A program made the translations under genes and the position numbers. The notes under the pieces are model-generated. The model was not told the origin of the DNA. It saw only the letters and a program-made list of their open reading frames with translations, and made no database searches. From an uncultured Eubacteriales bacterium (lineage in GTDB: Bacteria > Bacillota > Clostridia > Oscillospirales > Acutalibacteraceae), in assembly GCA_905198155.1 (NCBI GenBank), contig CAJKBQ010000011.1, forward strand, positions 1 to 64,000: a stretch of DNA of 64,000 bases. The letters run 5' to 3'. Shown here piece by piece: positions 16,344-23,499 of this stretch. How positions within the stretch are numbered: the first letter of the stretch is position 1; each line of letters begins with the position of its first letter.

Positions 16344-17597
16344 TCAGCGCTGTGCCAGCACTTCGCGCTCGTATTTGCGCACTTCGTCCAGCCAAGTCAG
16401 CCCGACGCCGGCGTTCTGCTGCGCGCAGTAGTAGTCCCACACCAGCGCGAACGGCTGGGCTTTGAATTCCTGCGTGAACGCCAGGCGCGCAGTGACGTCG
16501 CCGGCATTTTCCAGCGCTTTGAGCGTATCGACCGGCTCCAGCAGCGCTTCCAGCAGGGCTTTGCGGGTGTTGCGCAGGCCGATGACCCACGCGGCGATGC
16601 GGTTGATGGACGCGTCGAAGTAGTCGGTCGCGATGTACACGCGGTCGAGCGCGTTCATCCGGACGATTTCTTCCATAATCGCGCGGGTTTCGTCGTCGAA
16701 CGCGACCACATGGTCACTGTCCCAGCGCACCGGGCGCGACACATGCAGCAGGAGCTTGTCTTTGAACGTCAGGATGGCGGACATCTTGGCGGACACGACT
16801 TCGGTGGGGTGATAGTGGCCGGTGTCCAGCGTGCAGAGGACGTTCGGCTGGCTCATGGCGTAGCCGACGCAGAATTCGTTGGAGCCGACGGTGTACGCTT
16901 CCAGCCCGATGCCGAACAGCTTGCTTTCCACGGCATCCACCACGCCGGGCGCTTCTTCGGCGAAGATTTCGTCGTAGGACGCTTTCATCCGCAGGCGCGG
17001 GGCGAGCGTGTCCACCGGGACTTCTTTGGAGCCGTCCGGCGTCCAGTGGTTGATGACGCACGGCTGGCCGGTGCGCTGCGCAAAGTAGGCGCCGATGCGG
17101 CGGCAGCGTTTGTCGTGCTCCACCCAGAAGGCGCGGATATCGGCGTCGGCCGACGACAGCGTGCCGTTTTCGGCTTTCGGGTGCGAGAAGAAGGTGGGGT
17201 TAAAGTCCAGCCCGAAGCCTTTTTCGACCGCCCAGTCCGCCCAGTTGGCAAAATGCGCCGGCTCGATCTCGTTACGGTCCACAAAGTGGTCGGCTTCGAG
17301 GTAGCTGGCGTGGATGTTCACTTTTTTGGCGCCGGGCACAAACTTCGCCGCGAACGCAATATCCGCGCGCAGCTGCGCCGGGGTCTGCGCTTTGCCGGGG
17401 TAATTGCCGGTGGTTTGGATCCCGCCGGTGAGCGCGCCGTCTTTCTGCTCGAATCCGTTGACGTCGTCGCCCTGCCAGCAGTGCATCGAGATCGGCGTCG
17501 CGTTGCAGCGCGCAATCGCCTGATCCACGTCTACGCCGTACTGTGCGTAAAATGCTTTGGCCAGTTCATAGCCTTTTGCTACATCGTACATGGTCAT
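16344..17597 (-). CDS. rhaA: L-rhamnose isomerase
   Basis: 417 residues, the usual RhaA length. It isomerises L-rhamnose to L-rhamnulose in a Mn/Zn-dependent TIM barrel. Family stretches include ISMHCWQGDDVNGFE and LDFNPTFFSHPKA near the metal site and LCTDTGH-like LCTLDTGHYHPTE. An ATG 6 bases further upstream abuts the GAAAGGA Shine-Dalgarno, so I start at the next ATG (MTMYDVAKGYE). It is the first gene of the operon, reading from the promoter shared back-to-back with the DeoR-family regulator gene. Confidence 0.95.
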   Translation of the reverse strand: MTMYDVAKGYELAKAFYAQYGVDVDQAIARCNATPISMHCWQGDDVNGFEQKDGALTGGIQTTGNYPGKAQTPAQLRADIAFAAKFVPGAKKVNIHASYLEADHFVDRNEIEPAHFANWADWAVEKGFGLDFNPTFFSHPKAENGTLSSADADIRAFWVEHDKRCRRIGAYFAQRTGQPCVINHWTPDGSKEVPVDTLAPRLRMKASYDEIFAEEAPGVVDAVESKLFGIGLEAYTVGSNEFCVGYAMSQPNVLCTLDTGHYHPTEVVSAKMSAILTFKDKLLLHVSRPVRWDSDHVVAFDDETRAIMEEIVRMNALDRVYIATDYFDASINRIAAWVIGLRNTRKALLEALLEPVDTLKALENAGDVTARLAFTQEFKAQPFALVWDYYCAQQNAGVGLTWLDEVRKYEREVLAQR

Positions 17598-17648
17598 TTT
17601 CATCCTTTCATCAATCCGGGCGGGGGTGCGCCCATTTTTACATCTCCC

Positions 17649-17677
17649 ATTATAATATAAATCTGCGCGTTTGTCTA
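17649..17677 (-). promoter_or_regulatory. Promoter of the rhamnose/microcompartment operon
   Basis: On the minus strand TAGACA and TATAAT are separated by 17 bases, 51 bases before the rhaA ATG. No other convincing promoter or terminator is seen until the terminator near 1 kb, so one transcript of roughly 16.7 kb may cover all 18 genes. The DeoR regulator encoded divergently is the natural candidate to act here; I could not identify its operator. Confidence 0.75.
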
Positions 17678-17707
17678 CATCTGGCGGAAATTTCGATAAA
17701 TACGCAC

Positions 17708-17736
17708 TTGATTTTTTTGAAATGATCGGATATAAT
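17708..17736 (+). promoter_or_regulatory. Promoter of the DeoR-family regulator gene
   Basis: TTGATT, 17 bases, TATAAT, located 39 bases before the ATG. Its -35 lies 30 bases from the -35 of the divergent rhaA promoter, so one operator between them could control both. Confidence 0.8.
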
Positions 17737-17775
17737 CATATATGAGCAATCTAATCCGAAAGGACGGGGAGCAAA

Positions 17776-18519
17776 ATGCTTCCGTTGGAGCGGCAGAACA
17801 AAATATTGGAGCTGCTGGCGGCGCATCAGGCGCTGACGGTGGAGGAACTGTGCGGGCGGCTGTACTCGTCCGGCTCGACCATCCGGCGCGATTTGCAGAT
17901 TCTGGAAAAGAACGGGCTGCTGACGCGGACACACGGCGGCGCGGTACTGCTGGAATCGTCCGCCAAGGATTCGCCCGCGATGCTGCGCGAAAGCCAGAAC
18001 ACGGCGTCCAAAGCGCGGATCGCCGACCGGGCGCGCGCGCTGGTGCAGGACGGGGACACGCTGTTCCTCGATTCCAGCACGACGGCGTGCCAGCTGGCGA
18101 TGCGGCTGACGGGGTTCCAGCACCTGCGCGTGATTACCAACGGGCTGAAAACGGCGGATATCCTGTCGGAAATCAGCGGGGTGCGCGTGTACGGCACCGG
18201 CGGGCGGCTGCGGGAAAATGCGCAGTCCTTCGTGGGGTCGCAGGCGCTGGCGTTCATCGCGCAGTTTCACGCGGATCTGGCGTTTTTTTCGTGCCGCGGG
18301 CTGCACCCGGACGGCGGGATCACCGACTCCAACGAAGAAGAGGCCGACATCAAAAAAGCATACATCCGCAATGCGGCGCGGGCGGTGCTGCTGTGCGACG
18401 AAAGCAAGCTGGGGCGGCAGCTGTTCTGCCGGATCGGGCCGGTCGGGTGCGTGTGGCGGGTGGTGTGCGACGTGCCGCTGGGGGCGGAATATACGGAAAA
18501 AACGGACGCGCAGCCATAA
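17776..18519 (+). CDS. DeoR/GlpR-family sugar-phosphate-responsive repressor
   Basis: 247 residues. The N-terminal winged HTH carries the DeoR signature (ALTVEELCGRLYSSGSTIRRD, residues ~18-38, then GLLTRTHGGAVL). The C-terminal DeoRC sensor domain has the phosphosugar-binding features SSTTACQLA, VITNGLKTA and GTGGRLRE. Members typically sense sugar phosphates, so rhamnulose-1-phosphate or DHAP are plausible effectors (inference). It is transcribed divergently from the rhamnose microcompartment operon, strongly suggesting it regulates that operon. GGGGAG precedes the ATG. Confidence 0.9.
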   Translation: MLPLERQNKILELLAAHQALTVEELCGRLYSSGSTIRRDLQILEKNGLLTRTHGGAVLLESSAKDSPAMLRESQNTASKARIADRARALVQDGDTLFLDSSTTACQLAMRLTGFQHLRVITNGLKTADILSEISGVRVYGTGGRLRENAQSFVGSQALAFIAQFHADLAFFSCRGLHPDGGITDSNEEEADIKKAYIRNAARAVLLCDESKLGRQLFCRIGPVGCVWRVVCDVPLGAEYTEKTDAQP

Positions 18520-18566
18520 ATATCAGTTTTCACATAATTTTTTGTGAAATTTCTGCGGAATGGGAC

Positions 18567-18595
18567 TGGATTTTGGCGCGGAAGTATGCTATAAT
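18567..18595 (+). promoter_or_regulatory. Promoter of the darA-holB-ricT operon
   Basis: TGGATT, 17 bases, TATAAT with TGC directly upstream (extended -10), 45 bases before the darA ATG. It lies just after the deoR stop codon. Confidence 0.65.
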
Positions 18596-18639
18596 AAATT
18601 TAGAAACCATTTTACATCTATTACGGGAGGGTATCTGTT

Positions 18640-18963
18640 ATGAAATTGGTTCTGGCGATTGTAAACAACGACGACAGCTCGGCGGTGTCCGCGAATTTGA
18701 CCAAAGGCGGATTTTCCGTGACGAAACTGGCCACCACCGGCGGCTTTTTGAAGGCGGGCAACACCACGTTCCTGTGCGGCGTGGAGGACGACCGCGTGGA
18801 CGACGTGCTGGATATCATCCGCAAGCAAAGCAAACGGCGCGCGCAGATGGTGCCGACGACGACGTTTTACGACGCGGGGATGTACGCCGCGTACCCGGTG
18901 GAAGTCACCGTGGGCGGCGCGACGATCTTCGTGATGAACGTCGATCGGTTCGAGAAAGTTTAA
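18640..18963 (+). CDS. darA: Cyclic-di-AMP-binding PII-like protein DarA/PstA
   Basis: 107 residues, the family's length. The PII-like fold is recognisable from MKLVLAIVNNDDSSAVSANL, the glycine-rich ATTGGFLKAGNTTFLCGVED and a final VTVGGATIFVMNV. Trimers bind c-di-AMP at subunit interfaces; the downstream effector is not generally known. GGGAGG precedes the ATG. The order darA-holB-ricT matches yaaQ-holB-yaaT of Bacillus subtilis (there with yaaR between), supporting the assignment. Confidence 0.93.
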   Translation: MKLVLAIVNNDDSSAVSANLTKGGFSVTKLATTGGFLKAGNTTFLCGVEDDRVDDVLDIIRKQSKRRAQMVPTTTFYDAGMYAAYPVEVTVGGATIFVMNVDRFEKV

Positions 18964-18969
18964 CCCCCG

Positions 18970-19923
18970 ATGCGCACGCTGGACTTCGGCACGTTCCGCG
19001 GCAATGCGCCCGCAAAGGAGCTGCTTTGCCGGCTGCTGGCGGCCGACCGACTCCCGCAGGCGATCCTGATTCAGGGCGACCGCGGGAGCGGAAAGCGGAT
19101 GCTGGCGCGGCGGCTGGCGCAGGCGTGCGTCTGCACCGGCGATGCGGCGCGGCCGTGCGGCGTATGCGCGGCGTGCCGCAAGTCGATGACCGGCGGGCAC
19201 CCGGACATTGCCTGGATCGACGGCGGCGACCGGCCGCGGGCGTTCCCGGTGGAGGCCGTCCGGTCGCTGCGCGAAACGCTGTACGTGCGCCCCAACGAAG
19301 CGGTGCGCAAAGTCTATGTGCTGACGCAGGCGCACAACATGACCGATGCGGCGCAGAACGCGCTGCTCAAATCGCTGGAAGAGCCGCCGGGATATGCGGT
19401 ATTTATCCTGACGTGCGAATCGGCGCGCCAGCTGCTGCCGACGGTGCGGTCGCGCGCCGTGACCGTATCGCTGACGGGCGTAAGCGAAGCCGACGCCGTG
19501 GCGGCGGTGACGGCGATGGTGCCGGCGGCGGACGAAAGTGCCGTGCGCGCATCGTACGCGCTGCTGGACGGCGTGATCGGTCAGATGGCGGAGTCGCTGT
19601 CCGACGGGCTGCTGCCGAAAGCGCAGGCATTGTGCGACGCGTTGCCGGACGCACTGCTGGATCCGGCTGAAACTGCGCTGCTGCGGCTGACCGCGCCGAT
19701 GACCGACCGGGCGATGTGCCGGGCGGTGTGCATCGTGCTGCGCGCACGGCTGGCGGACGCCGCTGCCGGGCAGGGCGGCTGGGGACGGGCGCTGACGCCG
19801 GCGCAGGCGGCGCGGTGCGTGCAGTGCGCCACCGATGCGCTGCGCGCCGCCGAGCGCTACGCCAATGCAGGACTGACCGTGACCCGGCTGTGCGCGGAGC
19901 TGCGCCGGGCCGTGGGGCGATAA
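18970..19923 (+). CDS. holB: DNA polymerase III subunit delta'
   Basis: 317 residues, clamp-loader AAA+ protein. The P-loop-like GDRGSGKRML is at about 37-46. A zinc module CVC-x8-CGVC-x2-C (CGVCAACRKS) follows, as in tau/delta' proteins, then the sensor region NMTDAAQNALLKSLEEPPG (the SRC-like motif is replaced by VRSRAVTV). It begins only 6 bases after the darA stop without a strong Shine-Dalgarno, so translational coupling is likely. It helps load the DnaN clamp. Confidence 0.93.
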   Translation: MRTLDFGTFRGNAPAKELLCRLLAADRLPQAILIQGDRGSGKRMLARRLAQACVCTGDAARPCGVCAACRKSMTGGHPDIAWIDGGDRPRAFPVEAVRSLRETLYVRPNEAVRKVYVLTQAHNMTDAAQNALLKSLEEPPGYAVFILTCESARQLLPTVRSRAVTVSLTGVSEADAVAAVTAMVPAADESAVRASYALLDGVIGQMAESLSDGLLPKAQALCDALPDALLDPAETALLRLTAPMTDRAMCRAVCIVLRARLADAAAGQGGWGRALTPAQAARCVQCATDALRAAERYANAGLTVTRLCAELRRAVGR

Positions 19924-19942
19924 AAATCAGAAAGGAAATCGC

Positions 19943-20986
19943 ATGGCAACTGTGGTAGGGATCCGGTTCAAGGACGCCGGAAAAGTATATTATTTTGATC
20001 CCGGCGACACCGTTTTGAATCGCGGGGACTCCGCCATTGTGGAGACGGCGCGCGGCGTGGAGTGCGGGTATGTATCGATGGGGTGCCGGGAGATTCCGGA
20101 CACGGACATCGTACAGCCGCTGAAACCGATTATCCGCAAGGCCGCCGAGGCCGACCTGCGCCGCGTTGCGGACAACGAAGCCCGGCAGAAGCAGGCGTTC
20201 GCCGTGTGCGAGCGCAAAATTGCCGAGCGCAAAATGGACATGAAGCTGGTGGACGTGACGTATACGTTCGACAACAGCAAGATCCTGTTCTACTTCACCG
20301 CCGACGGCCGCGTGGATTTCCGCGACTTGGTGAAGGATTTGGCGTCGGTGTTCCGCACGCGGATTGAGCTGCGGCAGATCGGCGTGCGCGACGAAGCCAA
20401 GATGCTGGGCGGGCTGGGCGTTTGCGGGCGACCGTTCTGCTGCGCGCAGTTTATGGGCGACTTCCAGCCGGTGTCGATCAAAATGGCGAAAGAGCAGGGG
20501 CTGTCGCTGAACCCGGTGAAAATCTCCGGAACGTGCGGGCGGCTGATGTGCTGCCTGAAATATGAGCAGAACGCGTACGACGATTTGCTGCGGACTTCGC
20601 CGCGCGTCGGCGCGCTGGTGTCCACGCCGGACGGTCGGTGCATTGTGACCGAGCAGAACCTGATTGCCGGGACGGTGAAAGCCCGTCCGGAACGCGACCC
20701 GGATGCTGCGCCGAAAACGTACCATGTGGCCGAGGTCAAAATGCTGCACGGCGACCGCGCCCGCGGCGAACGCGTGGAGCCGGTCGGGCGGGCGGAGTCC
20801 GCCGAATTGGCGCAGCTGGAACAGATGGAGCAGATGGAACGCGCCGAACGCCCCGCCAGGCGGCCGCCGTCCGGCGACAAGAAACGGCCGCCGAAACGCA
20901 CGGCGCCGCCTGCCGACGGCAAACGCCCACCGCGGAAAAATCCCGCCGGAAACGGGAAAAAGGGGCCTGGGAAGGCGAAAGGGTAA
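19943..20986 (+). CDS. ricT: RicT (YaaT/PSP1) regulatory iron-sulfur protein
   Basis: 347 residues. The PSP1 domain spans about 1-270 with the cysteine motifs CGRPFCCAQF (~155) and CGRLMCCLKYEQ (~195) that contribute Fe-S ligands in the Ric complex controlling RNase Y and phosphorelay. The last ~70 residues are a Lys/Arg/Pro/Gly-rich, probably RNA-binding or disordered tail (RPPSGDKKRPPKRTAPPADG) longer than in B. subtilis. The Shine-Dalgarno GAAAGGAA is clear. A GC hairpin without a T tract lies just after the stop. Confidence 0.92.
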   Translation: MATVVGIRFKDAGKVYYFDPGDTVLNRGDSAIVETARGVECGYVSMGCREIPDTDIVQPLKPIIRKAAEADLRRVADNEARQKQAFAVCERKIAERKMDMKLVDVTYTFDNSKILFYFTADGRVDFRDLVKDLASVFRTRIELRQIGVRDEAKMLGGLGVCGRPFCCAQFMGDFQPVSIKMAKEQGLSLNPVKISGTCGRLMCCLKYEQNAYDDLLRTSPRVGALVSTPDGRCIVTEQNLIAGTVKARPERDPDAAPKTYHVAEVKMLHGDRARGERVEPVGRAESAELAQLEQMEQMERAERPARRPPSGDKKRPPKRTAPPADGKRPPRKNPAGNGKKGPGKAKG

Positions 20987-21077
20987 AACGCTCTGCGGCT
21001 GCCCGGCCGGCCGCCGCAGAAAGTATCCCCAAACCAATGAATAAACCGTAAAAATTCGGATTTGCAGCGAAAAAGGC

Positions 21078-21105
21078 TTGCTTTTTTCAAAAAACATGGT
21101 AGAAT
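21078..21105 (+). promoter_or_regulatory. Promoter of the ferredoxin gene
   Basis: TTGCTT, 16 bases, TAGAAT with an extended -10 TGG, 38 bases before the ferredoxin ATG. Confidence 0.6.
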
Positions 21106-21142
21106 GTTAATTGAATTCCCCATTGGACGGAGGTGTGACAAA

Positions 21143-21313
21143 ATGGCTTACAAAATTACGGATGAATGCATCAGCTGCGGTTCCTGCGCAGAAGGCTGCC
21201 CGGTGGAAGCGATCAAAGAGGGCGACGGCAAATACGTAATCGATGCGGATACCTGCATTGAGTGCGGCGCTTGCGCCGACGTATGTCCGGTGGGCGCTCC
21301 GGTTCAGGAATAA
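21143..21313 (+). CDS. 2[4Fe-4S] ferredoxin
   Basis: 56 residues with two clostridial-type cluster motifs: CISCGSCAEGCP (near residue 8) and CIECGACADVCP (near 37). It is a small soluble low-potential electron carrier, plausibly for hydrogenase, pyruvate:ferredoxin oxidoreductase or radical-SAM activases. GGAGG stands 10 bases before the ATG, and translation further upstream would be outside the family. It is monocistronic, with its own promoter and terminator. Confidence 0.97.
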   Translation: MAYKITDECISCGSCAEGCPVEAIKEGDGKYVIDADTCIECGACADVCPVGAPVQE

Positions 21314-21335
21314 TGCCCGGCATAGACGCAAAGAT

Positions 21336-21376
21336 AAAAGCATCCGCATGGTTTCGCGCCATGCGGATGCTTTTTT
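21336..21376 (+). terminator. Terminator after the ferredoxin gene (works for both strands)
   Basis: Perfect stem AAAAGCATCCGCATGG/CCATGCGGATGCTTTT with a 7-base loop and a T tract on the plus strand. The A tract on the other side makes it symmetrical, so it may also stop transcripts of the converging hydrolase gene. Confidence 0.95.
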
Positions 21377-21391
21377 GCGCAATTCGCGCGG

Positions 21392-22627
21392 TCAGAACGC
21401 GCTTTCAAACTGCGCCAGCACGCGCAGCACGCCGCTTTGGCCCAGCCGCTCCTGGATTGCGCCGGGCGCGATGGGCTGCGCGTCCAGCTGCGGCGGGAAT
21501 ACGTCCGCCAGCTGCGTTCCGGCGGGCATGGAAATCCCGGTGATTTGCTGGGCGATTTCGTCGGTAGTCTGCGCGTCGGGCGGGAAATCGACAAACCGCG
21601 CGGCGGGGTCGGTCATGCGGCCGAGGCCGTCGTCATCCGCCGCAAACGGCGCGTTCAGCCCCAGATACTGCGCCAGAAACGCAGCGATTTCGTACCGGTC
21701 GGCCGACGTCCAGGAATGCGTGGTGGGCGTGACGACGGTGTGCAGCCGGTCGCCCGCGCCCATCCGGTCGTACACGGCCTGCACTTTGCGCGCGTTGCGG
21801 CGGAACAGGTCGATCGGGATCAGATTGTCCAGCGAACCCTGTTCCAGCATCAGCGGACGCGGCGCAAAGCAGCTGAACAGTTCCCACATTTCCAGCCGGC
21901 CGGCGTAGTGCGGCAGCAGGTTGCACGCGCAGTGGCACCGTTCTTTTTGCAGGATGTAGCCGAATTCCGACGGGTATCCGCTCGACGAAACGGCCGCCAG
22001 CTGCGGGCACAGCGCCGCCAGAAAGAGCGTCAGCGTACCGCCGCCGGAATTGCCGCACGCGCCGATGCGCGATGCATCGACGAAATCCTGCTGCGCGAGG
22101 TACCGCACCCAGGCGAGCGTTTCCATCACGATCATGCCTTGGAGGCTGATTCCGCAGTAAAATGGCGCGACGCAGTCCCAGTGGCCAAACCGTTCGCGTG
22201 CGCCCTGGCCGAGATTGTCGTTGACAAGGACGTACGCGCCTTGCAGTGCCAGCCGCTGCGCCATGCGCTGGTAGCAGTCGGTCAGGCGGCCCTCCTCGCC
22301 GTGGCCGGGGCAGACCAGCACCAGCGGCCGCCGCCCGCCGCCGTCCGGGCGATACAGCGACGCCGCGCCGTAGCAATGCGGCCAGGAGCGGTAGGTGAGG
22401 TGCGACACGGTATAGCCGCTGAACGGCTCGTCGCGCACGGCGATCGGGGCGATTTCCGGGATCCATTCGTCCCGGACGCCCAGCACCTGCCGCGCGGCTT
22501 CCAATATTTCCGCCCTGTCGGCGGGCTGCACCGGGTCGCGCAGCCGCTGGGCGGCGCGGGCGGCGGCAAATCGGCGTTCGTATGCGTCAAATGCGCGGGC
22601 GGTGCGCGCGGTTCGTTCGTCTGTCAT
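21392..22627 (-). CDS. Alpha/beta hydrolase (acetyl-xylan-esterase-like)
   Basis: 411 residues from the ATG after GGAGG (MTDERTARTARAFDAY). The nucleophile elbow is GNSGGG (about residue 202) in RIGACGNSGGGTLT. The oxyanion region LVLVCPGHGEEGR and a late HSW with preceding acid residues complete a Ser-Asp-His set. No signal peptide is seen, so it is cytosolic. It resembles large esterases that deacetylate carbohydrates, but the substrate is unknown. It converges on the ferredoxin gene and shares its terminator. Confidence 0.75.
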   Translation of the reverse strand: MTDERTARTARAFDAYERRFAAARAAQRLRDPVQPADRAEILEAARQVLGVRDEWIPEIAPIAVRDEPFSGYTVSHLTYRSWPHCYGAASLYRPDGGGRRPLVLVCPGHGEEGRLTDCYQRMAQRLALQGAYVLVNDNLGQGARERFGHWDCVAPFYCGISLQGMIVMETLAWVRYLAQQDFVDASRIGACGNSGGGTLTLFLAALCPQLAAVSSSGYPSEFGYILQKERCHCACNLLPHYAGRLEMWELFSCFAPRPLMLEQGSLDNLIPIDLFRRNARKVQAVYDRMGAGDRLHTVVTPTTHSWTSADRYEIAAFLAQYLGLNAPFAADDDGLGRMTDPAARFVDFPPDAQTTDEIAQQITGISMPAGTQLADVFPPQLDAQPIAPGAIQERLGQSGVLRVLAQFESAF

Positions 22628-22727
22628 ATGCTTTCGGCCTCCGTTTCGCATCCATTATCGCACACCGCGCGGCGGCCGTCAATGGACAATCCCATTGAAT
22701 ATTTGCACAATCGCATCATTTTTGCGC

Positions 22728-22763
22728 AAAAACCGCCGTACCCGATTGGAAACGGCGGTTTTT
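22728..22763 (-). terminator. Terminator of the mnmE-mnmG-rsmG operon
   Basis: Stem AAAAACCGCCGT/ACGGCGGTTTTT with a 12-base loop, starting 5 bases after the rsmG stop and followed by T on the minus strand. Confidence 0.88.
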
Positions 22764-22767
22764 GATC

Positions 22768-23499
22768 TCAGGTGGATTTGGGCAGCGCGCCGAGCGGCGA
22801 TTTCGCAATTTTGGCCCCGGCGCGCGGATAGGCGGGCGGGGTGGGCGCGGCTTTGCGGATCAGCACCAGCGTGCGGCCGCTGCCGTCGTCCAGCGTGCGC
22901 GGCACCGTGCGTTCGATGCGGCCGCCGAGGATGCGGATGCCGCGGTCGGACGCGGCGCACTCCGCTTCGCACTCCGGGCCTTTCATCGCGACGAACAGGC
23001 CGTCCTTTTTTGCGAACGGGATGCAATATTCCGCCAGCACCGGCAGCGCGGCGACGGCGCGCGCGGTGACGACATCGTACTGCGCGCGCATGGCCGGGTT
23101 GCGGCCGCCGTCCTCGGCGCGCATATGGACAATCTGCGCCGAAAGCCCCAGCGCATCCATCACGGCCTGGAGAAACGTCAGCCGCTTATTGAGGCTGTCC
23201 AGCAGCGTGAGGCGCAGGTCGGGGCGGGCGATTTTCAGCGGGATGCCGGGGAAGCCCGCGCCGGTGCCGACGTCGATCAGCGACGCGCCGGTCGAAATCG
23301 GCGCGCACGCCAGCACTGACAGGCTGTCCAAAAAGTGCCGGATCACGATCCCGGACGGGTCGGTGATGCCGGTCAGGTTCATTTTCTGGTTCCACGCCAC
23401 CAGCAGCTCCGCGTAGCGGTCAAACTGCGCCAGCTGCGCGTCGGTGAGGGAAATATGCATCCCGGCTGCGCCCGCGCGCAGCTGCTCGATCGGGATCAT
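22768..23499 (-). CDS. rsmG: 16S rRNA (guanine527-N7)-methyltransferase
   Basis: 243 residues. The SAM-binding motif DVGTGAGFPGIPL is at about 76-88, and NLTGITDP at the substrate side matches the family. It methylates G527 in the 530 loop of 16S rRNA. The ATG overlaps the mnmG stop (ATGA) and has AAGGAGG upstream, so it is co-translated with mnmG. Confidence 0.95.
   Translation of the reverse strand: MIPIEQLRAGAAGMHISLTDAQLAQFDRYAELLVAWNQKMNLTGITDPSGIVIRHFLDSLSVLACAPISTGASLIDVGTGAGFPGIPLKIARPDLRLTLLDSLNKRLTFLQAVMDALGLSAQIVHMRAEDGGRNPAMRAQYDVVTARAVAALPVLAEYCIPFAKKDGLFVAMKGPECEAECAASDRGIRILGGRIERTVPRTLDDGSGRTLVLIRKAAPTPPAYPRAGAKIAKSPLGALPKST

Noticed and set aside
20993..21019. Terminator after ricT (CTGCGGC/GCCGCAG hairpin)
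   Set aside because: The stem is present but no T tract follows, so it was not called.
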